Notes: generated by a model not told the origin, from the sequence alone. Shown: positions 17,070-27,204, numbered from the stretch's first letter. The stretch: DNA of 64,000 nucleotides from Betaproteobacteria bacterium (GCA_028292435.1 JAQGMI010000008.1:1-64000); one strand, 5' to 3'. Numbers and translations: made by a program.

Positions 17070-18332
17070 ATGGCAAAACTGAATGTGTTCTATGCCCAAT
17101 CGGGCGGCGTGACCGCGGTCATCAATGCGACCGCCTGCGGCGTGATCGAAACCGCGCGCAAGCACCAGAATAAAATCGGTAAGGTTTACGCCGGCCGCGA
17201 CGGCATCATCGGCGCGCTGACCGAAGACCTGATCGACACGACGAAAGAATCGCCCGCTGCAATTCGTGCGTTGCGCCACACCCCCTCGGGCGCCTTCGGT
17301 TCCTGCCGCTACAAGTTGAAAGGCCTCGAGGAAAACCGCGCGCAGTACGAGCGCCTGATCGAGGTGTTCAAAGCCCACAACATCGGTTATTTTTTCTACA
17401 ACGGCGGCAACGATTCGGCCGATACCGCCTACAAGGTGTCGCAGATTTCGGGCGCGCTCGGCTACCCGGTCATCTGCGTCGGCATTCCGAAAACCGTCGA
17501 CAACGACCTCGTGGTGACCGACTGCTGCCCGGGCTTCGGTTCGGTGGCCAAGTACGTGGCGACGAGCATTCGCGAAGCTGGATTCGACGTGGCGTCGATG
17601 GCGCGCACTTCGACCAAAGTCTTCGTGCTCGAAGTGATGGGACGGCATGCGGGCTGGATTACGGCTGCGTGCGGACTTGCGGCGGAAAAAGCCGGCGACG
17701 CGCCGCAGATCCTGCTGTTCCCCGAACTCACGTTCAATCCGGAGAAATTTTTGCCGCGCGTCGATGCTATCGTCAAACAGTACGGCTATTGCGCGATCGG
17801 CGTGTCGGAAGGCATCCGCAATGCGGACGGCAAATTCCTGTCCGAATCCGGTCTCAAGGATGCATTCGGCCATGCGCAATTGGGCGGCGTCGCGCCGCAG
17901 ATCGCCAACCTCGTCAAAGACAAGCTCGGTTACAAATACCACTGGGCAGTCGCCGACTACCTGCAACGCGCCGCGCGCCACATCGCGTCAAAAACCGACG
18001 TCGAGCAGGCATATGCAGTTGGCAAGGCCGCCGTGGAACTCGCGTTGAAAGGACGCAACGCCGTGATGCCGGTGATCGTGCGCAAATCGAACAAGCCCTA
18101 CAAGTGGACCGTTGAAGCCGCCGAACTCAAAGACATCGCGAACAAGGAAAAAATGATGCCGCGCGATTTCATTACCGCCGACGGCTTTCATATCACGGCA
18201 AAATGCCGCCAGTACCTGTCGCCGCTCATTGCAGGCGAAGACTATCCGCCGTTCAAGAATGGCCTCCCGGATTACGTCAAACTGAAAAACGCAGCAGTGC
18301 CAAAAAAGCTCAAGACCGAATTCAAAATCTGA
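17070..18332 (+). CDS. pfp: Pyrophosphate-dependent 6-phosphofructokinase
   Basis: Reversibly phosphorylates fructose 6-phosphate with PPi instead of ATP. 420 residues of the PfkA fold. Two residues support PPi use: GGND with Asp115, where ATP enzymes have Gly, and PKTVDND with Lys141, where ATP enzymes have Gly. EVMGRHAGW is the usual fructose-phosphate segment. It is followed by the proton-pumping pyrophosphatase gene, so both enzymes act on the same PPi pool. Alternative: family members can also use sedoheptulose 7-phosphate. Confidence 0.92.
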   Translation: MAKLNVFYAQSGGVTAVINATACGVIETARKHQNKIGKVYAGRDGIIGALTEDLIDTTKESPAAIRALRHTPSGAFGSCRYKLKGLEENRAQYERLIEVFKAHNIGYFFYNGGNDSADTAYKVSQISGALGYPVICVGIPKTVDNDLVVTDCCPGFGSVAKYVATSIREAGFDVASMARTSTKVFVLEVMGRHAGWITAACGLAAEKAGDAPQILLFPELTFNPEKFLPRVDAIVKQYGYCAIGVSEGIRNADGKFLSESGLKDAFGHAQLGGVAPQIANLVKDKLGYKYHWAVADYLQRAARHIASKTDVEQAYAVGKAAVELALKGRNAVMPVIVRKSNKPYKWTVEAAELKDIANKEKMMPRDFITADGFHITAKCRQYLSPLIAGEDYPPFKNGLPDYVKLKNAAVPKKLKTEFKI

Positions 18333-18490
18333 GCTGTTCTGCCTTGTAAATCACGGGGCGGTTTGCGTAAATTTTACAGGGCGGTGCTGCGTGAAGCTCC
18401 GCGCCGACGCAGTCTCTGACAGCATCAATGTCATACCATGCCAACGTATTTGTCAGTGTTTTGGCTATCGATGACGGACGCCGAATCCTG

Positions 18491-18496
18491 TACAAT
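18491..18496 (+). promoter_or_regulatory. Possible -10 element of hppA
   Basis: TACAAT at 18491-18496 followed by CGCGGC lies 59 bases before the hppA ATG. No convincing -35 at 16-18 bases is visible, so this is a weak call. Confidence 0.3.
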
Positions 18497-18555
18497 CGCG
18501 GCTTTTCCGATCTCGGTCGGACACCTATGACTGAAATCGTTTTCGGGAGGCGTTC

Positions 18556-20634
18556 ATGCAAGCAGTTCAAGCAGGTCTGATTTTTTCGCTGATTTGCGCG
18601 GTCGGCGCGGTGACATACGGCATCGTTTCGCGCAGCTGGATCCTGTCGCTGCCCAGCGGCAACGACCGCATGCGCGAAATCGCGGCAGCCATCGAGCAAG
18701 GGGCACAAGCTTATTTGCGGCGTCAGTACGCGACGATCTCGATCGTCGGCGCCGTGCTCTTCATCATCATCGGCATGATTCCGGTGCTCGGCTGGATCAC
18801 CGCGATCGCGTTCCTGATCGGCGCCGTCCTCTCGGGACTGTCGGGATTCATCGGCATGAATGTGTCGGTACGTGCCAACGTGCGCACCGCGGAAGCCGCG
18901 CGCACCGGACTCAATGAAGCGCTCAAAGTCGCGTTCCGCGGCGGCGCGATAACCGGCATGCTCGTGGTCGGCCTCGGCCTGCTGGGCGTTGCGGGCTGCT
19001 ACTGGTATTTGACCGCCAACGCGTCCGACGGCGCAGCGCTCAGCGAAGTATTGAAACCGCTGATCGGATTCGGCTTCGGCGGTTCACTGATTTCGATTTT
19101 TGCGCGGCTTGGCGGCGGCATCTTTACCAAGGGTGCAGACGTCGGCGCCGACCTTGTCGGTAAAGTCGAAGCGGGCATTCCTGAAGACGATCCGCGCAAC
19201 CCCGCGGTCATTGCCGATAACGTCGGCGACAACGTCGGCGATTGCGCCGGCATGGCGGCGGACTTGTTCGAGACGTATGCGGTCACCATTATCGCGACGA
19301 TGTTGTTGGGCTCGCTGCTGATGAAAGACTATGCGACGAATGCCGTCGTTTATCCGCTGGTGCTCGGCGGCTTCTCGATCATCGCGTCGATCATCGGCTG
19401 CATGTTCGTCAAAGCCACGCCCGGCCAGAAAATCATGAACGCGCTGTACAAAGGCCTGATCGTCGCGGGCGTGCTCGCGCTGATCGCGTTCTATCCAATC
19501 ACGTCGTACATGATGGGTGAAGTCGGCAGCAAATATCCTGAATTGTCCGTCATGAAATTGTACGGCGCCGCGGTCGTCGGCCTCGTGCTGACCGGCCTGC
19601 TCGTCTGGATCACCGAGTACTATACGGGCACCGAATACGCGCCCGTGCGTTATGTGGCGCAGGCATCGACCACCGGCCACGCGACGAACATCATTGCGGG
19701 CATTGCGGTATCGATGAAGTCGACCGCATACCCGGTGCTATTCGTGTGCGTCGCCATCTGGGCCTCATTCACGCTTGCCGGCCTTTATGGCATCGCAATC
19801 GCCGCCACCTCGATGCTGTCGATGGCCGGCATCATCGTCGCGCTCGACGCCTACGGCCCGATTACCGACAACGCAGGCGGCATTGCTGAAATGGCGAAAC
19901 TGCCGGATTCGGTTCGCGAAATCACCGATCCGCTCGACGCCGTGGGCAACACGACCAAGGCAGTAACCAAAGGTTATGCGATCGGCTCGGCCGGCCTCGC
20001 GGCGCTCGTGCTGTTCGCCGACTTTACCCATGCACTGGAAGCCGCGAATAAATCTGTTCCGTTCAGCTTGTCGGAACCCGCGGTCATCATCGGTCTTTTC
20101 ATCGGCGGCCTGATTCCTTTCCTGTTCGCGGCAATGGCGATGGAAGCCGTCGGCCGTGCCGCCGGTTCGGTGGTCGTCGAAGTGCGCCGCCAGTTCAAGG
20201 AAATCAAAGGCATCATGGAAGGCACCGCAAAGCCGGATTATTCGCGCGCGGTCGACATGCTGACCGCGTCGGCGATCAAGGAAATGATGATTCCTTCGCT
20301 GCTGCCCGTGCTGACGCCGGTCGTGCTGGCACTTGTAATCCGCTTCGCGATGGGCGCTGAAGCGGCACGCATGGCCATCGGCGGCATGTTGATGGGCACC
20401 ATCATCACCGGCCTCTTCGTTGCGATCTCGATGTGCACCGGCGGCGGCGCATGGGACAACGCGAAGAAGTACATCGAGGAAGGCAATCACGGCGGCAAAG
20501 GTTCGGACGCGCACAAAGCGGCGGTAACCGGCGACACCGTCGGCGATCCTTACAAGGACACGGCCGGCCCCGCGGTGAATCCACTGATCAAGATTATCAA
20601 CATCGTTGCGCTGCTGATCGTGCCGCTGCTGTAA
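18556..20634 (+). CDS. hppA: K+-insensitive proton-pumping membrane pyrophosphatase
   Basis: Couples PPi hydrolysis to proton export across the inner membrane. 692 residues with about 16 membrane helices. The catalytic loop shows [38 protein letters not shown] and, near the end, [20 protein letters not shown]. In GNTTKA the lysine is residue 468; K+-dependent enzymes have alanine there, so this is the K+-independent proton-pumping class. ATG has GGGAGG upstream. A strong hairpin terminator follows. Confidence 0.95.
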   Translation: MQAVQAGLIFSLICAVGAVTYGIVSRSWILSLPSGNDRMREIAAAIEQGAQAYLRRQYATISIVGAVLFIIIGMIPVLGWITAIAFLIGAVLSGLSGFIGMNVSVRANVRTAEAARTGLNEALKVAFRGGAITGMLVVGLGLLGVAGCYWYLTANASDGAALSEVLKPLIGFGFGGSLISIFARLGGGIFTKGADVGADLVGKVEAGIPEDDPRNPAVIADNVGDNVGDCAGMAADLFETYAVTIIATMLLGSLLMKDYATNAVVYPLVLGGFSIIASIIGCMFVKATPGQKIMNALYKGLIVAGVLALIAFYPITSYMMGEVGSKYPELSVMKLYGAAVVGLVLTGLLVWITEYYTGTEYAPVRYVAQASTTGHATNIIAGIAVSMKSTAYPVLFVCVAIWASFTLAGLYGIAIAATSMLSMAGIIVALDAYGPITDNAGGIAEMAKLPDSVREITDPLDAVGNTTKAVTKGYAIGSAGLAALVLFADFTHALEAANKSVPFSLSEPAVIIGLFIGGLIPFLFAAMAMEAVGRAAGSVVVEVRRQFKEIKGIMEGTAKPDYSRAVDMLTASAIKEMMIPSLLPVLTPVVLALVIRFAMGAEAARMAIGGMLMGTIITGLFVAISMCTGGGAWDNAKKYIEEGNHGGKGSDAHKAAVTGDTVGDPYKDTAGPAVNPLIKIINIVALLIVPLL

Positions 20635-20653
20635 TCGGCGCAGGCATAAGCAA

Positions 20654-20684
20654 AAACGGGGGCTGCGGCCCCCGTTTCATTTTG
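20654..20684 (+). terminator. Intrinsic terminator after hppA
   Basis: A perfect 10-bp stem (AAACGGGGGC / GCCCCCGTTT) with a four-base loop at 20654-20677, followed by CATTTT. The T-tract is interrupted but the stem is very stable. Confidence 0.75.
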
Positions 20685-20735
20685 GCCGCTTTGACTGCAT
20701 AATCAATTTTTTCCTCGTCACTTCCCACTGCCGCC

Positions 20736-21257
20736 ATGAAATATTCGCTTGCCGAACGTAAAGTTGAAACCAAAGGCGACTTCTGGATCGCGCCGAACGC
20801 AACAGTCATCGGCTCCGTCGTACTCGAAAACAATGCCAGCCTGTGGTGGAACGTGGTCGTGCGCGCGGACAACGACGTAATTACGATCGGCGAGAATTCG
20901 CAGGTGCAGGACGGCTCGGTGCTGCACGCCGATCCGGGCTTTCCATTGACGCTCGGCAAAAATGTGAGTATCGGGCATATGGTCATGCTGCACGGCTGCA
21001 CGGTCGGCGACGGCAGCCTGATCGGCATCAAGAGCGTGATCCTCAACGGCACGGTGATCGGCAAGAACTGCCTGATCGGCGCGAACACGCTGATCGCCGA
21101 AGGCAAGACGATACCGGATGGCTCCATGGTCCTGGGTTCGCCGGGCAAAGTCGTGCGCCAGTTGTCGCCTGAAGAAATTGCGCGCATCAATCGCATTGCC
21201 GATCACTACGTGACGAATTTCAAACGCTACAAGGCCGAACTCAAGGTCCAGCCTTAG
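20736..21257 (+). CDS. Gamma-carbonic anhydrase family protein (YrdA-like)
   Basis: 173 residues of left-handed beta-helix hexapeptide repeats. Three histidines in the gamma-carbonic-anhydrase zinc positions are visible in VLHADPG, SIGHMVM and LHGCTVG. Whether such YrdA-like proteins hydrate CO2 in vivo is often uncertain; some bind zinc without activity. It stands between the hppA terminator and a small unknown gene, and no Shine-Dalgarno is obvious before the ATG. Confidence 0.88.
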   Translation: MKYSLAERKVETKGDFWIAPNATVIGSVVLENNASLWWNVVVRADNDVITIGENSQVQDGSVLHADPGFPLTLGKNVSIGHMVMLHGCTVGDGSLIGIKSVILNGTVIGKNCLIGANTLIAEGKTIPDGSMVLGSPGKVVRQLSPEEIARINRIADHYVTNFKRYKAELKVQP

Positions 21258-21321
21258 CGGTATTGCGGCGCGCCACGGGCGGCGCCGTGCAGCATCGTTC
21301 ATTCGACAAGGGGCGGCCGCG

Positions 21322-21552
21322 GTGGTCAAGTTCGGATTCAAAATCAGAACGCGCGGCGGCATGGTCGTCGATAACCTGCAGATTGCGGCGCGCGACCGCG
21401 CGGAAGCCGAGCGCAAAGTCGGCCAGATCTATCATCGCTGCGAAATCATGGACTGCTCGGAAGTGCGGCAGTCAGTCAAGGAAGAAGGCTTTGACCTTGA
21501 AAGCGCGATCAACCTGATCGCCAAAGAAAATGAATCCGAACCGCCCGCTTAA
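21322..21552 (+). CDS. Small conserved-looking protein of unknown function
   Basis: 76 residues from a GTG start (VKFGFKIRTRGGMVVDNLQ). The frame has good codon use, a mixed alpha/beta composition with basic N-terminus and acidic C-terminus (KENESEPPA), and two cysteines (HRCEIMDCSEV). I recognise no named domain. It ends overlapping the convergent parA-like gene by four bases. Small proteins like this are seen near orphan ParA genes in betaproteobacteria, but I cannot assign a role. Confidence 0.6.
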   Translation: MVKFGFKIRTRGGMVVDNLQIAARDRAEAERKVGQIYHRCEIMDCSEVRQSVKEEGFDLESAINLIAKENESEPPA

Positions 21553-22319
21553 ACCTGATTGACGAAACCGGCGGCCGTCAACTCATCGAGCAAGGCCGCG
21601 TAATCGGCAGCGCCGCGACTTTCCGGGGCATGCTGGAACACGTCGCGGTTCTGGGCCGGACTTTCCGCGATGCTTACATTCTCGCTAATCCGCGTCTCGC
21701 ACATCTCGGCGCCGAAGCGCTCGCGCAGATTCTTGTCGATGTCCCACGACATCTTGCGGCGCGAGTCGAAACGCGTGAGCACGAAGCGTTTCATCGGCGG
21801 CACTTTGAGCACGCGTTCGAGCGCGCGCAAGGTCTTATCAACCTGGAGCGCGCCGTTGATCGCCAGGTAATCAGCGGAGATCGGAATCAGCACGCGGTCG
21901 CACGCAAAAATTCCGTTCAATGACAGCACGCCGAGCATCGGGCATGCATCCATCAGGATCGGCCGCTCGGTATTGAGGTTTTCCTTGGTAATGCCGGCAT
22001 GCAGGCGGAACAGCGCCTGCGGCCCTTTGCCGAATTGCGTGTCGACTTTGGAGAGGTCGAGATGCGAAGGAATAATCGGCCAGCCGCTGTTGCTTTCGCG
22101 TACAAGCTGTGCGAGCGCCTTAGTGTCCTGGTAGAACGCATACAAGCTGTCGCGCCCGTCGCTGGCGGCGGCGCCGGTAATCGCCGACAAATGGGCCTGA
22201 GGATCGAGATCGATGACCAGCGGCGCAGGGCCGCGCCTTGCCAGCAGGGCGGCAAGGTTCAGCGTGGTGGTTGTCTTTCCAACCCCGCCCTTTTGATTGA
22301 AAACGACAATTTTCGCCAT
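21549..22319 (-). CDS. Orphan ParA/MinD-family ATPase
   Basis: 256 residues with deviant Walker A KGGVGKTTT near the N-terminus, the segment VIDLDPQAHLS (Walker A' aspartates), and DRVLIPISADYLAINGALQVDKTL typical of chromosomal or cargo-positioning ParA proteins. There is no parB gene or recognisable parS site beside it, so a role in plasmid-type partition is not supported; positioning of a protein complex is an alternative. The ATG at 22317-22319 faces the LeuD-like gene across 189 bases. Confidence 0.85.
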   Translation of the reverse strand: MAKIVVFNQKGGVGKTTTTLNLAALLARRGPAPLVIDLDPQAHLSAITGAAASDGRDSLYAFYQDTKALAQLVRESNSGWPIIPSHLDLSKVDTQFGKGPQALFRLHAGITKENLNTERPILMDACPMLGVLSLNGIFACDRVLIPISADYLAINGALQVDKTLRALERVLKVPPMKRFVLTRFDSRRKMSWDIDKNLRERFGAEMCETRISENVSIAESPAQNRDVFQHAPESRGAADYAALLDELTAAGFVNQV

Positions 22320-22508
22320 GATCCCTGAGCCTGCCCCGATGCGGGAATGTCCGCCGCAGCAATAGCGTTACAATAGATAGTCACTCAGAAACAATGTGTT
22401 GGCAATTGCTTTTAGCATCGTTTCTGCGATTCAGCCCGCTGCACGTTCGCATAGGCTCTTGTTTACTAATGCATTGTCATAAATGACGACCGGTCCGGAT
22501 AAATCCGC

Positions 22509-23051
22509 ATGACAACCTTCAACTGGCGGCTCAAAGGGCGCTGTTATCACTTAGGCCACGACGTGCCGCATCCCGGCGGCGTGGTGCCCAATCGGCTGAT
22601 CGTCGCGCGCGAAATGGATCCGCAGAAAATCATCCCGCACTTGTTCGAGGAGACCGACCCCGGGTTTCATACGCGTGCGAAACCCGGCGACATCATCGTC
22701 ACCGGACGCAATTTCGGCATGGGTCCGAAGGCGAACGGTTACATCGCAATGCAGGCGATGGGACTGGGACTCGTGTGCGAATCCATGCCCTTCCTCGCCT
22801 ACCGCGCCGCGGTCGGCATGGGCTTGCCGGTGCTGACCGATTGCGTCAACGCGACCGAAATGTGCGCGACCGGCGATGAGTTGGAAGTCGATTTCGAAAA
22901 CGGCTTTTTCATCAATCACACGCGCGGCATCACGCGCGAATATCCGCCGCTGCCGGACGCGCTAAAGGAAATTATCGAAGTCGGCGGCAACACGGGCTGG
23001 CTCAAGCGCTGGTGGGCACAACAGCAGGCCGCGGTGAAAGCTGCATCATGA
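22509..23051 (+). CDS. Stand-alone aconitase-swivel (LeuD-like) protein with altered substrate loop
   Basis: 180 residues resembling 3-isopropylmalate dehydratase small subunits: VVPNRLIV corresponds to the N-terminal strand, then the swivel core GDIIVTGRNFGMGPKANGYIAMQA. In working isopropylmalate isomerases the loop after NFG normally reads GSSREHA; here it is GPKANG, so the substrate-binding Ser-Arg is missing. No large subunit (LeuC) is nearby. The 3' end overlaps the DUF1190 gene by four bases (ATGA). It may belong to the 2,3-dimethylmalate-dehydratase-like or an aconitase-X-like subgroup, or be non-catalytic; annotation as leucine biosynthesis would be unsafe. Confidence 0.65.
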   Translation: MTTFNWRLKGRCYHLGHDVPHPGGVVPNRLIVAREMDPQKIIPHLFEETDPGFHTRAKPGDIIVTGRNFGMGPKANGYIAMQAMGLGLVCESMPFLAYRAAVGMGLPVLTDCVNATEMCATGDELEVDFENGFFINHTRGITREYPPLPDALKEIIEVGGNTGWLKRWWAQQQAAVKAAS

Positions 23052-23443
23052 AAGGCCGCCGCTCGAGTCATGTGCAACTGGCGGTGCTTGGCACGGTTCT
23101 CATCGGCGCTTGCTCGGACGAAAACCTGCCGAAGGACCGCTACGTCTATAAAGCAAAGCAGGAATGCGTACAAGACTGGGGCGAAACAAATTGTGAAGGG
23201 TCGCCTGGCCACTCCGGAGGGTCCTTGGCGGCAAGTGCGCTCGCGGGTGCGTATTTCTTCGGCCCGCGCTTCAATTCGATTGTCGAAACGCCTGGCGGTA
23301 AACATGTGTGGTCGGGCAACGCCGACCGTCCCGCCGTCAATCCGACGACCGGTCAGTTCATGGGCAGTAAATCAGTCAACGTGAATACGCCGCGCGGCGG
23401 GTTCGGCAGTTCGGCGCGCTCATTCGGCTCGAGCGGCACCTGA
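23048..23443 (+). CDS. ygiB: DUF1190 (YgiB/YjfM-like) lipoprotein
   Basis: 131 residues. The signal peptide ends in a lipobox (TVLIGAC), followed by a cysteine-containing segment (KQECVQDWGETNCEG) and a low-complexity Gly/Ser/Ala tail. These features, and its place directly before a glutathionylspermidine-synthase-like gene, match YgiB/YjfM of E. coli, which precede YgiC/YjfC. The ATG at 23048 overlaps the stop of the upstream gene, so I chose it over the longer frame from 23012. Confidence 0.75.
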   Translation: MKGRRSSHVQLAVLGTVLIGACSDENLPKDRYVYKAKQECVQDWGETNCEGSPGHSGGSLAASALAGAYFFGPRFNSIVETPGGKHVWSGNADRPAVNPTTGQFMGSKSVNVNTPRGGFGSSARSFGSSGT

Positions 23444-23446
23444 CCG

Positions 23447-24568
23447 ATGCAGCGCCTTGCTTCTCAACCCCGTCCTGACTGGCAGGCGAAATTTGCGGCG
23501 CTCGGATTCGCGTTCCATTCCGCCGACGGCGGCTACTGGAACGAAGCTGCGTGCTATCGATTTTCCGCCGACGAAATCGACGAACTCGAAGCGGCGACGC
23601 AGGAGTTACAGCGGCTGGCACTCGCTGCGGTCAAGCACGTCGTTGGCAATGCGCAATACGAACGCATGCAGATCCCGGCGGAGTTTCAGACTTTGGTCGG
23701 CAATTCCTGGCTGCAAAATGAGCCGTCGTTGTACGGCCGCTTCGACCTCGCTTACGACGGCCGCACGGCGCCGAAGCTGCTCGAATACAACGCCGACACG
23801 CCAACCTCGCTGCTCGAAGCCGCCGTCGCCCAGTGGCAATGGCTCGAAGAGACCGGCCGCCCGGATCAATTCAATTCGCTGCATGAAAAGCTGATCGAGC
23901 GCTGGCGCACCTTAGGCGCTGCGTGGCCGCAGGAGGCCGTCGTGCACTTCTCATGCGTGAAGGACAACGAGGAAGACCGCATTACGCTCGAATACTTGCG
24001 CGACACCGCGGTCCAGGCCGGGCTCACGACCGGGTTCGCGTACATGGAAGATCTCGGCTGGGACGGCGCGTCGTTCGTCGACGCCGAGGAGAAGCCGATC
24101 ACCGCGTGGTTCAAGCTCTACCCGTATGAGTGGATCATGCGCGAGCCGTTCGGCGCGCATTTGCCGAGGGTGACGCTCGACATCGTCGAACCGCCGTGGA
24201 AGGCGCTGCTCTCAAACAAGGCCATCCTGGCGACGTTATGGGAGTTGTTTCCCGATCACCCCAATTTGTTGCCCGCGTACCTGACGCCGGATTATCTCGG
24301 CAGCGATTTCGTCAAAAAGCCGTTTTTCTCGCGCGAAGGCGCGAATGTCTCATTTGCCGGACGTCGTAACGCGATCAACACCGAAGGTCCTTACGGCGCA
24401 GAAGGCTACGTCTATCAGGCGCGCGCCGAACTGCCGCAGTTCGACGGCAATTATCCGGTCATCGGTTCGTGGGTCGTCGGCGACGAAGCCGCCGGCATCG
24501 GCATACGCGAAGATGTGACGCCAATCACCACCAACCGCAGCCGCTTCGTGCCTCACTTTTTCGATTGA
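23447..24568 (+). CDS. ygiC: Glutathionylspermidine synthase-family ATP-grasp protein (YgiC/YjfC-like)
   Basis: 373 residues, close to YgiC (386). The family's ATP-grasp core is recognisable in SWLQNEPSLYGRFDLAYDG, KLLEYNADTPTSLLEA, KPFFSREGANV and the ending SRFVPHFFD. It lacks the amidase half of E. coli Gsp. Members are thought to form an amide bond between a carboxylate and an amine, but YgiC-type proteins have no proven substrate that I know. It lies three bases after the DUF1190 gene. Confidence 0.88.
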   Translation: MQRLASQPRPDWQAKFAALGFAFHSADGGYWNEAACYRFSADEIDELEAATQELQRLALAAVKHVVGNAQYERMQIPAEFQTLVGNSWLQNEPSLYGRFDLAYDGRTAPKLLEYNADTPTSLLEAAVAQWQWLEETGRPDQFNSLHEKLIERWRTLGAAWPQEAVVHFSCVKDNEEDRITLEYLRDTAVQAGLTTGFAYMEDLGWDGASFVDAEEKPITAWFKLYPYEWIMREPFGAHLPRVTLDIVEPPWKALLSNKAILATLWELFPDHPNLLPAYLTPDYLGSDFVKKPFFSREGANVSFAGRRNAINTEGPYGAEGYVYQARAELPQFDGNYPVIGSWVVGDEAAGIGIREDVTPITTNRSRFVPHFFD

Positions 24569-24588
24569 CTATGCAACCGGGAGACGCA

Positions 24589-25017
24589 ATGCAAACCACC
24601 TGGCTCAACCCTGCCCTGACTGGCGTCAGCGCCCACCTGATTTATTTCGCGATCGCGCTGGTTGCAATCGCGTTATTCGTCGCCATTTACACGGCAATCA
24701 CCCCGCATTGGGAAATTCGCCTCATCCGCCAGGGCAATACGGCGGCGGCGATTTCGCTGGGCGGCGCAATTCTCGGTTATACGTTTCCGCTGGCGCAATC
24801 GGTCGCGCAAGCCGGCAGTATCGGCGACATGCTGCTGTGGAGCGGTGTTGCGCTCATCGCCCAGCTTATCGCGTATGGCATCACCCGCCTTATACTGCCG
24901 CAGCTTTCAGCCGACGTGAATGCGGGTAAAATCGCGCCGGCGATTTTTCTCGCGGCGCTGTCCATTGCAATCGGGATACTTAACGCCGCGGCAATGTCTG
25001 ACGGATTACCGGATTAA
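24589..25017 (+). CDS. yjfL: DUF350 inner-membrane protein (YjfL-like)
   Basis: 142 residues with four predicted membrane helices (for example [19 protein letters not shown] and [20 protein letters not shown]), matching DUF350/YjfL. GGGAG lies six bases before the ATG at 24589, which I prefer to the ATG at 24571. It is the third gene of a DUF1190-ATP-grasp-DUF350 set, the same trio found in E. coli yjfLMC. Confidence 0.85.
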   Translation: MQTTWLNPALTGVSAHLIYFAIALVAIALFVAIYTAITPHWEIRLIRQGNTAAAISLGGAILGYTFPLAQSVAQAGSIGDMLLWSGVALIAQLIAYGITRLILPQLSADVNAGKIAPAIFLAALSIAIGILNAAAMSDGLPD

Positions 25018-25028
25018 CTGACACGAGC

Positions 25029-27194
25029 ATGAACGCAGCCGCCCCCAGACAACTGACGTCGTACCGCAAGTTCTGGGCGCAGCGCTTTGGCAACGCACCT
25101 TTTTTGCCGATGTCGCGCGCCGAGATGGATACGCTCGGCTGGGATTCGTGCGACGTCATCCTCGTCACCGGCGACGCTTACATCGACCATCCAAGCTTCG
25201 GCATGGCGCTCGTCGGCCGCCTGCTCGAAGCGCAGGGCTTTCGCGTCGGCATCATCAGCCAGCCTGATTGGCAGTCGGCGGACGATTTTGCGCGGCTCGG
25301 CAAGCCGAATTTGTACTTCGGTGTCACCGCCGGCAACATGGATTCAATGGTCAATCGTTATACGGCCGATCGCAAGATCCGCTCCGACGACGCCTATACG
25401 CCGAACGCGGCCGCCAACAAGCGGCCGGACCGCGCCGTCATCGTTTACGCCCAGCGCTGCCGCGAGGCATTTCCCGACGCAACGGTCGTGATCGGCAGCA
25501 TCGAAGCGAGCCTGCGCCGCATCGCGCATTACGATTACTGGTCGGACAAGGTGCGCCGTTCGATATTGCCGGACTCGAAAGCCGATCTCCTCGTCTTCGG
25601 CAATGCCGAGCGCGCGATTGTCGATCTCACCCACCGGCTTTCAAAAGGCGAACCGATCTCGAACATCCGCGATCTGCGCGGCACGGCATTCATGGCGCCG
25701 CACGGGTGGCGTCCCGATGGCTGGGCCGAAGCCGACTCGACGACAGTCGATACACCGGGTGCGATCAACGCACATCCCGATCCGTACGCGGTGAAAACGA
25801 AAAATCCGGTCGCGCCGCCGGCCGCAGCACTGCCCGCGAACGTACACCCGATCAAAATTCAGACGCGCGCCGAGCATCTCGCCGCCCGCCATGAAATTCG
25901 CGCACGCACGGTGATCCGGCTGCCGTCGTACGAACAGGTGACGAAGGACCCGGTGCTGTATGCGCACGCGTCGCGTACCTTTCACCTTGAATCCAATCCC
26001 GGCAACGCGCGCGCGCTCGTGCAGGCGCACGGCGAGCGGGACGTGTGGTTGAATCCGCCGCCGCTGCCGCTCTCGACGCCGGAAATGGACCACGTGTACG
26101 GATTGCCGTACGCGCGCGCGCCGCATCCTGCGTACAAAGATGCGCGCATTCCGGCATGGGAAATGATCCGCTACTCGGTCAACATCATGCGCGGCTGTTT
26201 CGGCGGCTGCACGTTCTGCTCGATTACCGAGCATGAAGGCCGCATTATCCAGAGCCGCTCGGAAGAATCGGTGTTGCGCGAAATTGAAGAAATCCGCGAC
26301 CGCACACCCGGCTTTACCGGCGTGATTTCGGACGTCGGCGGGCCGACCGCCAACATGTACCGGATGGCGTGCAAAGATCCGAAAATCGAATCGTCGTGCC
26401 GCCGCCTGTCCTGCGTGTTCCCCGATGTGTGCGACAACCTCGGCACCGACCACGCGCCGCTCATCAATCTCTACCGCAAGGCGCGCGCCCTGCCCGGCAT
26501 CAAGAAAATTTTTGTCGCATCAGGGCTGCGCTACGACCTTGCCGTGCGCTCGCCTGAATACGTGAAGGAACTCGCGACCCATCACGTCGGCGGCTATCTC
26601 AAAATAGCGCCCGAGCATATCGAAGAGGGTCCGCTCTCGAAAATGATGAAGCCGGGCGTCGGCAGCTATGACAAGTTCAAGGAGATGTTCGACCGCTTCT
26701 CGAAGGAGGCCGGCAAGGAACAGTATTTGATTCCGTATTTCATCGCCGCGCATCCGGGCACGACCGATGAAGACATGCTCGCGCTCGCGCTGTGGCTGAA
26801 GAACAATGGCTTCCGGCTTGACCAGGTGCAGACTTTCCTGCCGACGCCGTTAGCACTCGCGACCGCGATGTATCACACCGACAAAAACCCGCTGCGCAAA
26901 GTGACTGCTACATCCGAAACCGTCAAGATTGTTCGCGGCGGCCGGCAGCGGCGGCTGCACAAGGCTTTCCTGCGCTATCACGATGCTGAAAACTGGCCGC
27001 TGTTGCGCGAAGCGCTTAACCGCATGGGGCGTGCCGACCTGATCGGCAATGGCAAACGGCATCTGGTTCCCGCATTTCAACCCGCAGGTACCGGCGGCAC
27101 CGTGCGCACGCAGCCGACTCGTAAGTTCGAGCCGCCGCTCGCGCGGCCTGCGGTGTACCGCAAAATCGCCGCCAAAGCCAAGCGCGTACGCTGA
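25029..27194 (+). CDS. ygiQ: YgiQ-family radical SAM protein
   Basis: 721 residues. An N-terminal cobalamin-binding-like region ([23 protein letters not shown]) is followed by a radical SAM core with the cluster motif [11 protein letters not shown], cysteines at about 390, 394 and 397, and then conserved YgiQ segments such as [21 protein letters not shown] and DKNPLRKV. Function in bacteria is unknown; the fold suggests a methyl transfer or rearrangement. It starts 11 bases after the DUF350 gene, probably in the same operon. Confidence 0.92.
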   Translation: MNAAAPRQLTSYRKFWAQRFGNAPFLPMSRAEMDTLGWDSCDVILVTGDAYIDHPSFGMALVGRLLEAQGFRVGIISQPDWQSADDFARLGKPNLYFGVTAGNMDSMVNRYTADRKIRSDDAYTPNAAANKRPDRAVIVYAQRCREAFPDATVVIGSIEASLRRIAHYDYWSDKVRRSILPDSKADLLVFGNAERAIVDLTHRLSKGEPISNIRDLRGTAFMAPHGWRPDGWAEADSTTVDTPGAINAHPDPYAVKTKNPVAPPAAALPANVHPIKIQTRAEHLAARHEIRARTVIRLPSYEQVTKDPVLYAHASRTFHLESNPGNARALVQAHGERDVWLNPPPLPLSTPEMDHVYGLPYARAPHPAYKDARIPAWEMIRYSVNIMRGCFGGCTFCSITEHEGRIIQSRSEESVLREIEEIRDRTPGFTGVISDVGGPTANMYRMACKDPKIESSCRRLSCVFPDVCDNLGTDHAPLINLYRKARALPGIKKIFVASGLRYDLAVRSPEYVKELATHHVGGYLKIAPEHIEEGPLSKMMKPGVGSYDKFKEMFDRFSKEAGKEQYLIPYFIAAHPGTTDEDMLALALWLKNNGFRLDQVQTFLPTPLALATAMYHTDKNPLRKVTATSETVKIVRGGRQRRLHKAFLRYHDAENWPLLREALNRMGRADLIGNGKRHLVPAFQPAGTGGTVRTQPTRKFEPPLARPAVYRKIAAKAKRVR

Positions 27195-27204
27195 GGAAAA
27201 ATCA

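Noticed and set aside
21549..22319. Plasmid or integrated-element partition locus
   Set aside because: The ParA has no ParB partner, no parS-like palindrome was seen, and the neighbours are chromosomal genes with no integrase or att-like repeats.
22509..23051. LeuD of leucine biosynthesis
   Set aside because: No leuC, leuA or leuB beside it and the substrate loop lacks the expected Ser-Arg.
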